Shown in pieces: positions 11,586 to 20,019 of a stretch of 64,000 bases of DNA. Position 1 is the stretch's first letter; each line of letters opens with the position of its first letter. The notes beneath the pieces are model-generated. The model was not told the DNA's origin. It searched no databases and worked only from the letters and a program-made list of their open reading frames with translations. The stretch is from Bradyrhizobium frederickii (GTDB lineage: Bacteria > Pseudomonadota > Alphaproteobacteria > Rhizobiales > Xanthobacteraceae), in contig NZ_SPQS01000007.1 in assembly GCF_004570865.1 (NCBI RefSeq), forward strand, positions 62,001 through 126,000. Reading direction: 5' to 3'. Position numbers and translations under genes: made by a program.

Positions 11586-13187
11586 TCATGCAGACTTGGA
11601 GACGCCCCAGAAGAACGGCAGCGGCCCCTTGGTGATGCCGGAGACGTTCTTGCGCCACGCAGTGTAGCTCAGGAAGAAGCCCGTCGGCGCGTAGACGACG
11701 TCATCGAGGGCCGCCTTGTTGAGGCGGCCGATGGCGGCCTTCTCCTCGTCGAGGTTCTTGGCCTCGAACCAGGACGCGACCTCCTTCTCCGTGGCGGGGC
11801 TGTTCGGCCAGCCGAACCAGGCCTTGTCGCCGTTGGCGCGAATGGCGGTGTACGGTGCCGGATTGATGCAGTCGGCGCCCGCGTGCCAGGTGTGGAACAT
11901 GTTCCAGCCGCCCTGCCCCGGCGGGGTCTTCTGCGCGCGGCGCGAGCCGACCGTGCCCCAATCGGTAGCGACGAAGTCGACATTCATGCCGAGCCTCTTC
12001 AGCAGGTCGGCGGTGACGTCGCCCAGCGCCTTGGTGATCGGCTGGTCCTGCGCCACGATGCACGTCACTGGCTGCCCGGAATAGCCGCTCTCGGCGAGCA
12101 GTTTCTTGGCCGCATCGAGATCGCGCTTGCCCTTCAGGATCTCGCCGCCCACCTCGCTATAGAGCGGCGTATCCGGCGTGAAGAAGCCGGGCAGCGGCTT
12201 CCAGAGCGCGTTGTCGTCGCCGACGATCGCGCGCATGTAGTCTTCCTGGCTGAGCGCCATCAGCACCGCGCGCCGCGCCCGCACGTCGTTGAAGGGCGCG
12301 AACAGATGGTTCATGCGGAACGAGCCGATATTGCCGAGCGGATCGCCGATGTCGACGCTGATGTTCTTGTTCTTCTTCAGGACCGGAACGAGGTCCGCAA
12401 TCGGGTTTTCCCACCAGTCGACCTCGCCGTTCTGCAACGCCGCGGCTGCCGTGGCCGGATCCGGCATCACGATCCATTCGATGCGGTCGAGCTGCATCTG
12501 CTTGCCCCCGGCAAGCCAGGAGGCCTTCTCCTGCCGCGGCACGTAGTCCGCAAACTTCTCGAACACGGCCTTTGCGCCGGGAACCCACTCGCCCTTGGCA
12601 AACTTCATCGGCCCCGAGCCGACATATTCGGTGATCTGCTTGAACGGATCGGTCTGCGCGATTCGCTCCGGCATGATGAAGCCGCACGGCGAGTTGTTCT
12701 TAGCCAGCGCGTAAAGCATCTTCGGGAAGGGCTGCTTGAGCACCCATTTGAAGGTGCGGTCGTCGACGGCAGTGAGCTCCTGCTGGAGCGCCTTGATCAT
12801 CAATCCCATGGGGTCGCGCGCCGACCAGCGCGTCAGGCTCGCAACGACGTCCTTGCTCAGCACCGGTTCGCCGTCATGAAACTTGAGGCCCGGACGCAAT
12901 TTGAACGTCCAGGTCGTGCCGTCGTCGGTCACTTCCTCGGACTCGACCATCTGCCGCTGCGGCTGAAGCTGCGCATCGATGCCGTAGAGCGTGTCCCAGA
13001 CCATCGCGGCGGCATTGCGCACGACATATTGCGTGCCCCAGATCGGATCGAAATTGGCGAGATTGGCCTGGGGCACGAAGCGCAGGGTGCGGGCTGATGC
13101 GCCTTGCGCGATCGCCGGGGCCGAGAGGCCGGTCAATGCCAGACCGCCCGCCCCAGCCAATCCCTTCAATACGGTCCTGCGATCCAT
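11586..13187 (-). CDS. Peptide ABC transporter substrate-binding protein (SBP family 5), Tat-exported
   Basis: A 533-residue extracellular solute-binding protein family 5 member. The start has GGGAGG upstream and gives a twin-arginine signal (DRRTVLKG), a hydrophobic run and an AIAQG cleavage region near residue 28. The mature part has ANLANFDPIWGTQYV, the DGTTWTFKLRPGLKFHDGEP motif and LYGIDAQLQPQRQM. Tat export implies it folds before translocation. It is the first gene of its operon; no regulator adjoins it. The open frame continues upstream of this ATG, but without SD or signal logic. Confidence 0.92.
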   Translation of the reverse strand: MDRRTVLKGLAGAGGLALTGLSAPAIAQGASARTLRFVPQANLANFDPIWGTQYVVRNAAAMVWDTLYGIDAQLQPQRQMVESEEVTDDGTTWTFKLRPGLKFHDGEPVLSKDVVASLTRWSARDPMGLMIKALQQELTAVDDRTFKWVLKQPFPKMLYALAKNNSPCGFIMPERIAQTDPFKQITEYVGSGPMKFAKGEWVPGAKAVFEKFADYVPRQEKASWLAGGKQMQLDRIEWIVMPDPATAAAALQNGEVDWWENPIADLVPVLKKNKNISVDIGDPLGNIGSFRMNHLFAPFNDVRARRAVLMALSQEDYMRAIVGDDNALWKPLPGFFTPDTPLYSEVGGEILKGKRDLDAAKKLLAESGYSGQPVTCIVAQDQPITKALGDVTADLLKRLGMNVDFVATDWGTVGSRRAQKTPPGQGGWNMFHTWHAGADCINPAPYTAIRANGDKAWFGWPNSPATEKEVASWFEAKNLDEEKAAIGRLNKAALDDVVYAPTGFFLSYTAWRKNVSGITKGPLPFFWGVSKSA

Positions 13188-13417
13188 GGAAGTCCTCCCA
13201 GTAATGCCGTGATGCTGGCCATCGTTGGCCAAGAGTAGTTGAAACCAGAGCCCATTCGCTTGCAAATGGTATGCCACTAACCGGCCCTTCGCCAGCAGGA
13301 TCTCATCGCGATTTTGAGCCGCCCGGGGCCTCAAAGAGTTGTCGCCAGCGTTGCGATCCACGAGGGTACGATCGCAGAGCGTGTGCACCGCGTCGAGATC
13401 GCGGCTGGTTCGCCCGG
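13188..13417. other. Intergenic region, 230 bases
   Basis: It separates the peptide-transporter binding-protein gene from the 3' end of the PepSY gene. It must hold the promoter of the peptide operon. A small palindrome TGGCCA-TCGT-TGGCCA (13216-13231) is the only clear symmetry. I find no convincing gene, promoter boxes or terminator in it. Confidence 0.4.
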
Positions 13418-14842
13418 TCAGACCATCAGAGAGAGCCGCAAGCGGCGCCAGCCGATGACGACGCCGGTCATGGAGAACGCGAAACCCAGCGCACAGAGCC
13501 CGACGATCACGATATCGCGCAATCGTGGATGCGCCATGAGGACCGGGAAATCGAGCGTGTGCAGCGCGCTGTAGAACCAGCGATAGGCGCGCCGCGAGGC
13601 GTCCAGCCGTTGCAGCACCTGGCCGCCGGCACCGTCGATGTCGAGCCAGAGATCGCCGCAGCGCGCGCGGTAGACGGGTGCTCCGGGAACGGCGGAATGC
13701 GCGGGATAATCGTCGCTTCCGGCAACAACGGACGGCGTGCCGCATCCGGCGGCGAGCCGCACCGCGAGCCCCTCGACCTCGCGCGCGGTCAGAAATTCCG
13801 CGCGGGAGGCATCCCCCGCCATGGCCAAGGTCTGGACGCCGAGGGCGGAGCGATCGCGGCGATAGACATGACCGCCGAAGGCGAACCATTCAACCTCGCG
13901 GACCGACGATGTTGTCGGCTGTCGATCGAATGACGGGGCCGCCGTCCAGTCCGGTGCCGCGTTCATCACGCCGGCTTCGGTGGGGCTCAGCTCCCCGCGC
14001 GAGAACAGCCGGCCGTGATCCATCGAAAGCCAGCCGCTGAAAATCCAGGTCAACACGAAGACCGTTACTGCAAGGCCAACGAGGTGATGCAGCGCATGCC
14101 AGCCGCGGTAGGGCGTCGAGATCCGGCGATCTCGCATCCTGATCCGCACCATCCCGAGCAACGCGCCCAGCGAAGCCGCGAGCAAGGCCAGCAGCGACAG
14201 CGTCCAGACGACGCGATCCCACAGCGACCAATTGCTCCGCAGGACCGTGGGATAGATCCAGTGCAGCACACTGCCGGCCCAATTCCAGCCGCGCTCGCCT
14301 CGCGTCGTATCGAGGACGACCTCGCCGGTGCGCGACGACAGATAGATCTCCGTTCCAGCGGCATCGCCGAGCGCGATGCGAAACAAGGGCCGATGGCGGT
14401 CGAAGCCGTTCGGCACGCTCCATTGATCGTAATCTTCCAGCGCGACGATCCCGGCCCGCGCGGCATCGAGCCCGCGGCGGCGGGCGTGATCTTGCGCGAT
14501 GGCGAGCGCGAGATCGGCAGACATCAAAGCTGCGTCCTGCCCGTCGGCGGCACGGACCGCACGAACGCGCGATGACCCCGACACGATATAGACCGATCCC
14601 CCGCTCCGCTGGACCAGACGCACGCGCGTGGCATCGATGACCCCGCTCGCGGCGACTGCGTCGGCGATTGAGATCCTTGCTTCCGCGTACACCACCGGCG
14701 CAAGGCCGGCAAAGCGCTCCGCTTCCGTCAGCGACGGAAACGGAACGAAGTGCATCACGATACCGGTCGCGAACCACATCGCGAACAGCAGGCAGAACGC
14801 GACCCCTAGCCAGCGATGCAACAGGACGACCGCGCCCAGCAT
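13418..14842 (-). CDS. PepSY-associated transmembrane protein
   Basis: A 474-residue membrane protein of the PepSY_TM (FsrB/PiuB-like) group. Hydrophobic segments lie at about 10-30, 210-232, 250-272 and 445-468, separated by two periplasmic domains. Membrane-adjacent histidines (HRWLG at 9, GIVMHF at 31, LHWIYP near 193, WHALHHLVG near 246, ALHTLDFP near 426) fit the di-haem or quinone-linked arrangement proposed for this family. Members reduce ferric siderophores delivered by TonB receptors. Here the gene starts 12 bases after the receptor stop and shares its B12-riboswitch-controlled mRNA. A role in releasing cobalt or corrinoid cargo by reduction is therefore possible, but it is inference. 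Confidence 0.85.
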   Translation of the reverse strand: MLGAVVLLHRWLGVAFCLLFAMWFATGIVMHFVPFPSLTEAERFAGLAPVVYAEARISIADAVAASGVIDATRVRLVQRSGGSVYIVSGSSRVRAVRAADGQDAALMSADLALAIAQDHARRRGLDAARAGIVALEDYDQWSVPNGFDRHRPLFRIALGDAAGTEIYLSSRTGEVVLDTTRGERGWNWAGSVLHWIYPTVLRSNWSLWDRVVWTLSLLALLAASLGALLGMVRIRMRDRRISTPYRGWHALHHLVGLAVTVFVLTWIFSGWLSMDHGRLFSRGELSPTEAGVMNAAPDWTAAPSFDRQPTTSSVREVEWFAFGGHVYRRDRSALGVQTLAMAGDASRAEFLTAREVEGLAVRLAAGCGTPSVVAGSDDYPAHSAVPGAPVYRARCGDLWLDIDGAGGQVLQRLDASRRAYRWFYSALHTLDFPVLMAHPRLRDIVIVGLCALGFAFSMTGVVIGWRRLRLSLMV

Positions 14843-14854
14843 GCGGTCAGCGTC

Positions 14855-17212
14855 CTACCATTTGAACGCCGCCGAGAGCTCGTAGGTGCGCGGCGCGCCA
14901 AGGAGGATCTGGTCGGGATAGAACGGATCGCCCCAGATCGCATAGCGCTTGTCGGTGACGTTGCGGACGCGGAAGGTCAGGCGGGCCTGGTCGACTGCGT
15001 TGAACACCGTCTTGGGGATGTCGACGAAGGCATAGACGTCGGCCACGGTGTAGGCCTTCATCGTCACGACATTGGCATCGGTGTTGTAGCGGTCGCCGAC
15101 ATGGCGGCCGGTGATGCCGAGCTCCACCGGCCAGGGCGTGAAGAAGCGCCAGGACGCGCCGGCATTGGCGACGATGCGCGGGACGTTGGGCGGCGTGTTG
15201 CCGGAGAACGAGCCGCCAACGAAATTGTAATCGGCATAGCGCGCATCGACATAGGCGATGTTGCCCCAGAGCCGCAGCGGCTCGATCGGGCGCACGGACG
15301 CCGCAAGCTCGACGCCTTTGGACTCCTGCCGCCCGGCGATGTTGAGCGCCTGTCCGCCGGCCGCGGCATAGACGTTCCTGCGCACGATATCGTAGGCCGA
15401 GAACGACCACTCCGCCCGGTTGTCCCAGAACAGATGCTTGACGCCGGTCTCGTAGGTGCGTGCGGTGGTGAGGTCCAGCGGCTGGGTCGGCGTGAGCAGG
15501 AAGATGTTGTTGGCCGACACATCCGCGCCGGTCGCGTACTGGCTGAAGAAGGTCAGGCCGGGCACGGCCTCCCAGGTGTAGCCGATGCGCCCCGTCACAG
15601 GCGCCCAGTCCTTCGTGTACGGGAAGCCTGCTTTCTCCAAGCCGCTCTTGTCGGTCGAGTTGCGATCGAGTCCGATATGCTCGACGCGGATGCCGCCGAT
15701 CAGCGCGAAGGTCCGGGTCAGCTTCAGCCGGTCCTCGAACGAGAGGGCTTCGTTGTCGATACGCGCAGTCTGTTGCTGCGTCGTGAGAAGGCCGTAGAAG
15801 CCGCGGTTGGGATCGACCAGGGAAACGGAATCGCCGGGGAAATTGGCCGCGCCCGGCCTGACGAAATCGAGATAGCTCGAGGACAACGTCGTGACCAGCC
15901 GATTGTCGAAACCTGCGATGTTCGTGTCCCAGATCAGGTCGGTGATGTTGCCGACGAGACGCTGGCTGTGTGCGACGTAGAAGCGCTCGCGATCGACCAG
16001 GTTCGTTCCGGAATTGAACGCCTCGACCTCGTTGTTGAACCAGCTGCGTTCCGCGCCATAGCCATAGGCCTGACTTTTCAGCGTGAGATCGGGCGCGAGC
16101 TTCAGCTCGAAGCCGCCACGCAGCCAGACTTCCTGCGCGACGTTGCGATTGTCGAGGACGTTGTAGTTGGTGTTGAAGGTGCGGTCGTCGATGGTGACGG
16201 CGCCGAGGTCGGTCTTGTTGTAGTTCGAGACGTAATTGCCCGAAACGATCCCGCTCGTCGCATGCGAGCCGCTGAAGGCGATCGGCACCAGCGGCGCGCC
16301 CCAATAGGCCTTCGAACGGTCCTCGCGATATTCGATCGCGCCCCAGACCTTGAGGCTGTCGGAGATGCGGTAGTTGAGCTGGCCGGACACATCCAGCATC
16401 TTGGTGTTGGTGTCGTCGGCAAAGCCGTTGAGCGCGGAGCGGCTGACGTCGAAGCGGTAGTCGAGGCCTTGCACGTTGGTGCTGCCGCCCGAGCCGTAAT
16501 GCGCGCGGAACGAGTTCAGGGAATCCCAGGAGAAATCGGCTTCGTTCCGGATCGGTCCCGTGTGCGGCTGCCTGGTGACCAAATTGATCGCGCCGCCCGC
16601 GGCCCCCTCGCCCGAGATCAGCGAGGCCGGGCCTTTCAAGAATTCCACGGCCTCCAGATTGGCGGTGTCCATGATCCGCGAGGTCATGTTCTGCGGGCCG
16701 ATCTTGATGCCGTTGTAGAGCGTGTTGATCTGGCTGTTGGTGAAACCGCGCATCGAGAAGGCGGAAGGCTCGGCCGGATTGTCACCGGAGGTGACGCCGA
16801 CCGCGCCCTGGGCCACGTCGGAGACGGTGCGATAGCCCTGCTCGCGCATGGTCTCGGCCGAGATCACCTCGACGGTCGCGGGCATCTCGCGCACCGTCAG
16901 GCCGAGCCGCGAGGCGCTTTCGGCCACGGCATTGCTGTTAAGCGGCGTCTGCGCCGTCGCAGCCGGGGCGAGGGGCTTGGGCGCTGCGGATGCGGCAGCA
17001 GGCCTGCGCGCCGCCGCGCGGCGTGGGCCTTGCGCCTCCCGGCCGGCTGATCTGGCTGGCTTGCGGGATTGCGCGGGCGACACTTCGACCGGCGGCAGCG
17101 GTTCGCGAGCCTGCTGCGCCTGTGCGGCGGGCAGATCGAGCGCTGCAAAGAACGTGAGAGCCGCGGAAGCAAGCAGGAAATGGCGCGGTCGGAAGATGCG
17201 GATGGAAGACAC
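14855..17212 (-). CDS. TonB-dependent outer-membrane receptor under B12 riboswitch control
   Basis: A 785-residue receptor. It has a signal peptide (about 1-32, ending AAQAQ), then an Arg/Ala/Pro-rich linker to about residue 90. The plug follows, with MPATVEVISAETMREQG, SAFSMRGF and LEAVEFLKGPASLISGEGAAGG, and then the beta-barrel ending YELSAAFKW. By these motifs it looks like a ferric-siderophore receptor (FhuE/FcuA group) rather than a short BtuB. The start is GTG with GAGG nine bases upstream. The cobalamin riboswitch and SD-sequestering hairpin in its leader argue that its cargo is a corrinoid or cobalt complex. It is the first gene of a two-gene operon with the PepSY protein. Confidence 0.92.
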   Translation of the reverse strand: MSSIRIFRPRHFLLASAALTFFAALDLPAAQAQQAREPLPPVEVSPAQSRKPARSAGREAQGPRRAAARRPAAASAAPKPLAPAATAQTPLNSNAVAESASRLGLTVREMPATVEVISAETMREQGYRTVSDVAQGAVGVTSGDNPAEPSAFSMRGFTNSQINTLYNGIKIGPQNMTSRIMDTANLEAVEFLKGPASLISGEGAAGGAINLVTRQPHTGPIRNEADFSWDSLNSFRAHYGSGGSTNVQGLDYRFDVSRSALNGFADDTNTKMLDVSGQLNYRISDSLKVWGAIEYREDRSKAYWGAPLVPIAFSGSHATSGIVSGNYVSNYNKTDLGAVTIDDRTFNTNYNVLDNRNVAQEVWLRGGFELKLAPDLTLKSQAYGYGAERSWFNNEVEAFNSGTNLVDRERFYVAHSQRLVGNITDLIWDTNIAGFDNRLVTTLSSSYLDFVRPGAANFPGDSVSLVDPNRGFYGLLTTQQQTARIDNEALSFEDRLKLTRTFALIGGIRVEHIGLDRNSTDKSGLEKAGFPYTKDWAPVTGRIGYTWEAVPGLTFFSQYATGADVSANNIFLLTPTQPLDLTTARTYETGVKHLFWDNRAEWSFSAYDIVRRNVYAAAGGQALNIAGRQESKGVELAASVRPIEPLRLWGNIAYVDARYADYNFVGGSFSGNTPPNVPRIVANAGASWRFFTPWPVELGITGRHVGDRYNTDANVVTMKAYTVADVYAFVDIPKTVFNAVDQARLTFRVRNVTDKRYAIWGDPFYPDQILLGAPRTYELSAAFKW

Positions 17213-17217
17213 GGCTG

Positions 17218-17264
17218 GAAACCTCGGTATGACGTCAGTGGCACGTCACAGCGAACGAGGTCTC
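17218..17264 (-). promoter_or_regulatory. SD-sequestering hairpin (riboswitch 1 expression platform)
   Basis: On the minus-strand RNA, GAGACCUCG (17264-17256) can pair with CGAGGUUUC (17226-17218), a 9-bp stem with one G-U. The 3' arm contains the GAGG Shine-Dalgarno of the receptor gene, and the loop holds a second small stem (TGACG/CGTCA). This indicates a translational off-switch downstream of the cobalamin aptamer. Confidence 0.7.
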
Positions 17265-17340
17265 ACCCTTGGCCTTGCGGCCGTCCGATGAAGCCGAATG
17301 TCTGTACTCCCCGACCGACATCTTCGCGTGTGACCACGGC

Positions 17341-17514
17341 TGACGGCAGGTCTCCTGGCTCGCGGGTCATCACCACTTCGTCGCCTTCCCGGGACCGAGG
17401 ACCCAGTGGCTTCTGACGAAGGATTATCCGCTCACAGTTGCGGGGGCAGCCACGGCATTGGGGACAACGTCCCCGCACCGCATTCCCTTTTCATCCCCTC
17501 TCGGGGAAACCGTC
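17341..17514 (-). ncRNA. Cobalamin riboswitch 1 (receptor/PepSY operon)
   Basis: The minus-strand RNA shows the aptamer landmarks in order. These are a GGGAAUGCGG entry, CCCCCGCAACUGUGAGCGG, GCCACUGGG, CCCGGGAAGGCGAC, and the B12 box GCGAGCCAGGAGACCUGCC (17365-17345). The ends can pair as P1 (GACGG with CCGUC). It lies about 130 bases upstream of the receptor start. Confidence 0.95.
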
Positions 17515-17519
17515 GCGAG

Positions 17520-17549
17520 CATCTAGGATTACCGTCACGACAGAGTCAA
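17520..17549 (-). promoter_or_regulatory. Probable sigma-70 promoter of the riboswitch-1 transcript
   Basis: TTGACT (17549-17544) and TAGATG (17525-17520) are separated by 18 bases. Transcription from here would begin at about 17513, which coincides with the 5' end of the aptamer P1 stem. The -10 is a weak match. Confidence 0.45.
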
Positions 17550-17601
17550 TGTGCCAGTTGCGGCGTTATTGCCACAGCGACCAACTTCCTTGGAGATGAG
17601 C

Positions 17602-18174
17602 ATGGAAGGCGAGACCTTCCTCTGGCTGATACGGCATGCGCCGGTCGATGGCGTCAAAGGGACGATCCATGCCGCCGATGCGCCGGCCGATCTCCGCGAT
17701 CGCGCGCAACTGGAGGCGCTGCGGCAGCGCCTGCCGCGGGACACTGCGAGCTACGCCAGCCCGTCGCGGCGCACGGTCGAGACGGCGCGCGCGCTGGGGC
17801 ACGAACCGGAGCAGGTCAGCGAATTCCGCGAGCAGGATTTCGGCGACTGGACCGGCCATCGGCACGACGCGCTCGCTGCCGCGGGCGGCGAGGCCTATGC
17901 GCAGTTCTGGAACGATCCGGCCGGCGGACGGCCGCCGGGCGGCGAAAGCTTTGCGGATCAGGTCGCGCGCGTGCAGCTCGGTCTGTCGCGGATCGGAGCG
18001 GGACCAGCCACGCTCATCGTGCATTCCGGCACCATCCGCGCCGCGCTGTGCATCGCGCTCGATCTCACGCCACAAGCCGCCTTGCGCTTCGTGATCGAGC
18101 CGCTGTCGCTGACCCGGATCGATCGCCTCGCGGCCGGCTGGCGCGTCGTCTCGGTCAATCAGCGGATCAGCTAG
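17602..18174 (+). CDS. cobC: Histidine phosphatase, probable alpha-ribazole phosphatase (CobC)
   Basis: A 190-residue member of the histidine phosphatase (phosphoglycerate mutase-like) superfamily. The phospho-accepting His is in LIRHAPVD near residue 9, the Arg in SPSRRTVETA, the acid in EFREQDFGDWTG, and the second His in VHSGTIRAAL. The match to CobC/PhpB and the cob neighbourhood suggest dephosphorylation of alpha-ribazole-5'-phosphate or adenosylcobalamin-5'-phosphate. I chose the ATG six bases after GGAG; an in-frame ATG two codons earlier has no spacing. Its last 8 bases overlap the end of the convergent cobT. Confidence 0.82.
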   Translation: MEGETFLWLIRHAPVDGVKGTIHAADAPADLRDRAQLEALRQRLPRDTASYASPSRRTVETARALGHEPEQVSEFREQDFGDWTGHRHDALAAAGGEAYAQFWNDPAGGRPPGGESFADQVARVQLGLSRIGAGPATLIVHSGTIRAALCIALDLTPQAALRFVIEPLSLTRIDRLAAGWRVVSVNQRIS

Positions 18175-19219
18175 GCCGATCGGGCACATTGGCCTCTGCA
18201 AAGGTGGCCATGCCGTTATGAAGCGCGCAGGCGACGCGCACCAGCGGCAGCGCGATGGCGGCGCCCGATCCCTCACCGAGCCTGAGATCGAGGCTGATCA
18301 GCGGCTGCACGTTCAGGGCGCGCAGCATCAGGCGATGGCCCTGCTCGGCCGATTGATGCGACGGCAGCAGATAGGGCTGACATGACGGGTTCAGCCGCAC
18401 CGCTGCGAGCGCTGCGACCGACACGATGAAGCCATCGATCAGCACGGGGATGCGGCGCTGCGCGGCCGCGATGATCGCGCCCGAGATCGCGGCGATTTCG
18501 AGCCCGCCGACGGCACACAGGATCTTTTCCGGCGCCGCGCCCGAAACGCCGTGACGTGCAATCGCCGCATCGATCACGCGCGCCTTGTGCGCCCGGCCGG
18601 CCGCGTCGACGCCGGTGCCGCTGCCCGCGATCTCCTCGGCGCTGATGCCGAGCAGGCTCGCCGCAATCGCTGCCGACGTCGTGGTGTTGCCGATCCCCAT
18701 TTCGCCGAAGATCAACAGGTCGGGCTGGTTGGCCTCCGCCCGCGCAACCGCGCGCTGGCCGGCCTCGAAGGCAAACGCCAGCTCGGCCGGTGTGAGCGCA
18801 GCCTCCACGCTGAAATCGCGGGTGCCGTGGCGCGGCTTGTCGGTGACGATCCCCGCCATCTCCTGTTGCGCCAGCGTGCCGGCGTCGACCACCTCCAGGC
18901 TGGAGCCAAGCTCGCGCGCCAGCACCGAGATCGCAGCACCGCCGGAGGCAAAATTCGCCATCATCGCGATGGTCACTTCTTGCGGATAGGCCGAGACGCC
19001 CTGCACGACGATGCCGTGGTCGCCGGCGAAGACGATGATCGGCACGCGCGCCGCGCGCGGCTGCTCGGTTGCCTGCAGACCTGCGAGCTCGATCGCGAGC
19101 TGCTCGAGCCGGCCGAGCGCGCCGGTCGGCTTTGTCAGCTGCGCCTGACGCGCGATCGCCGCCTCGCGATGGAGCGCGGAGATCGCGGGGCAGTTCCGGG
19201 TGACCCATTCGGGGAGCAT
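18167..19219 (-). CDS. cobT: Nicotinate-nucleotide-dimethylbenzimidazole phosphoribosyltransferase
   Basis: A 350-residue enzyme that transfers phosphoribose from nicotinate mononucleotide to dimethylbenzimidazole, giving alpha-ribazole phosphate. Diagnostic segments are TKPTGALGRLEQLA, FAGDHGIVVQGVSAYP, GEMGIGNTTTSAAI and the C-terminal LRLGEGSGAAIALPL with the catalytic Glu. The start at the MLPEW methionine has GAGG upstream. Upstream open frame was rejected because it lies in cobF. This CobT is not the cobaltochelatase subunit of the same name. Confidence 0.96.
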   Translation of the reverse strand: MLPEWVTRNCPAISALHREAAIARQAQLTKPTGALGRLEQLAIELAGLQATEQPRAARVPIIVFAGDHGIVVQGVSAYPQEVTIAMMANFASGGAAISVLARELGSSLEVVDAGTLAQQEMAGIVTDKPRHGTRDFSVEAALTPAELAFAFEAGQRAVARAEANQPDLLIFGEMGIGNTTTSAAIAASLLGISAEEIAGSGTGVDAAGRAHKARVIDAAIARHGVSGAAPEKILCAVGGLEIAAISGAIIAAAQRRIPVLIDGFIVSVAALAAVRLNPSCQPYLLPSHQSAEQGHRLMLRALNVQPLISLDLRLGEGSGAAIALPLVRVACALHNGMATFAEANVPDRPS

Positions 19220-19229
19220 GCTGCCTCGC

Positions 19230-19979
19230 TTAACGCCTGCGCTTGAGAATGTAGCTATCCATGATCCAGCCATGCCGCGCGCGCGCTTCCTGCCGTGCCG
19301 CGACGATGCGCGGGCCGGTTTCGGCGAGGGCGCCGGACATGATGATCTGATCGGGCATGCCGAGATAGGCGCCCCAGTAGATGTGAATCCCTGCCGGATC
19401 CAACGATTCGAATGCCGTGCCACCGTCGAGCATCACCACCACGGTGTCGACGCCTTGCGGCCAGCCGCCTTCGCGCAAGCGCCGGCCCGTCGTGACCAGA
19501 AACGGCTCGCCGATATCGTTCAGCGGCAGCGCATGTGCCGCACACAGCGCCTGGATCGACGTGATGCCGGGCACAACCTCGATCTTGGGCAAGGGATCGA
19601 GCCGCCGCGCAATGCGCAGCGAGGAATCATACAGCGAAGGATCGCCCCAGATCAGCAGCGCGACCTTGCCCTTGCTTCCGAGATGATCTGCGATCGTCCG
19701 CGACCAGGTCGCGGCGACCGCATCGTGCCAGTCGTCCACGCCCTTGCGGTAATCCGCCTCGGCGGCATCGCGCACGGGAAGATCGAACTCGGCAATGGCT
19801 GTCGTGTCGCTGGTGAGCACATCCGCGCAGATCGTCCGCCTGAGATCGGCGAGATCGGACTTCGCCGTTCCCTTGCGTGGGATCAGGACGAGGTCGGCGG
19901 CGTTGATGGCTTGAACGGCGGCGCGCGTGAGCTGGCCAGGATCGCCGCAACCGATGCCGATCAGGGAGAGCGTGAGCAT
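19230..19979 (-). CDS. cobF: Precorrin-6A synthase (deacetylating)
   Basis: A 249-residue SAM-dependent tetrapyrrole methylase that methylates C1 of precorrin-5 and extrudes acetate in the aerobic pathway. The N-terminal SAM-site motif is LIGIGCGDPGQL; LIWGDPSLYDSSLRI, EVVPGITSIQALCA and IYWGAYLGMPDQ match CobF. It is diagnostic for the oxygen-dependent route. I see no Shine-Dalgarno: the start codon lies seven bases after a perfect 10-bp GC hairpin. cobT follows after 10 bases. Confidence 0.95.
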   Translation of the reverse strand: MLTLSLIGIGCGDPGQLTRAAVQAINAADLVLIPRKGTAKSDLADLRRTICADVLTSDTTAIAEFDLPVRDAAEADYRKGVDDWHDAVAATWSRTIADHLGSKGKVALLIWGDPSLYDSSLRIARRLDPLPKIEVVPGITSIQALCAAHALPLNDIGEPFLVTTGRRLREGGWPQGVDTVVVMLDGGTAFESLDPAGIHIYWGAYLGMPDQIIMSGALAETGPRIVAARQEARARHGWIMDSYILKRRR

Positions 19980-19986
19980 CGCGCGT

Positions 19987-20011
19987 GGGGGCGGCCATGA
20001 CGGCCGCCCCC
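19987..20011 (-). terminator. 10-bp GC hairpin between cbiM and cobF
   Basis: GGGGGCGGCC, loop GTCAT on the minus strand, GGCCGCCCCC. It starts a few bases after the cbiM stop and ends seven bases before the cobF ATG, without a T-run. It could terminate or attenuate the cbiM transcript, or shape translation of cobF. Confidence 0.5.
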
Positions 20012-20019
20012 TGTCTCGC

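Noticed and set aside
13188-13889. N-terminal extension of the first peptide-binding protein (in-frame open sequence upstream)
   Set aside because: It would bury the Tat signal inside the protein and overlap the PepSY gene; the chosen ATG has GGGAGG and a normal signal peptide.
14816-17050. Long open frame antisense to the TonB receptor (about 744 codons)
   Set aside because: Shadow frame caused by codon bias; the sense strand carries signal peptide, plug and barrel motifs and a riboswitch leader.
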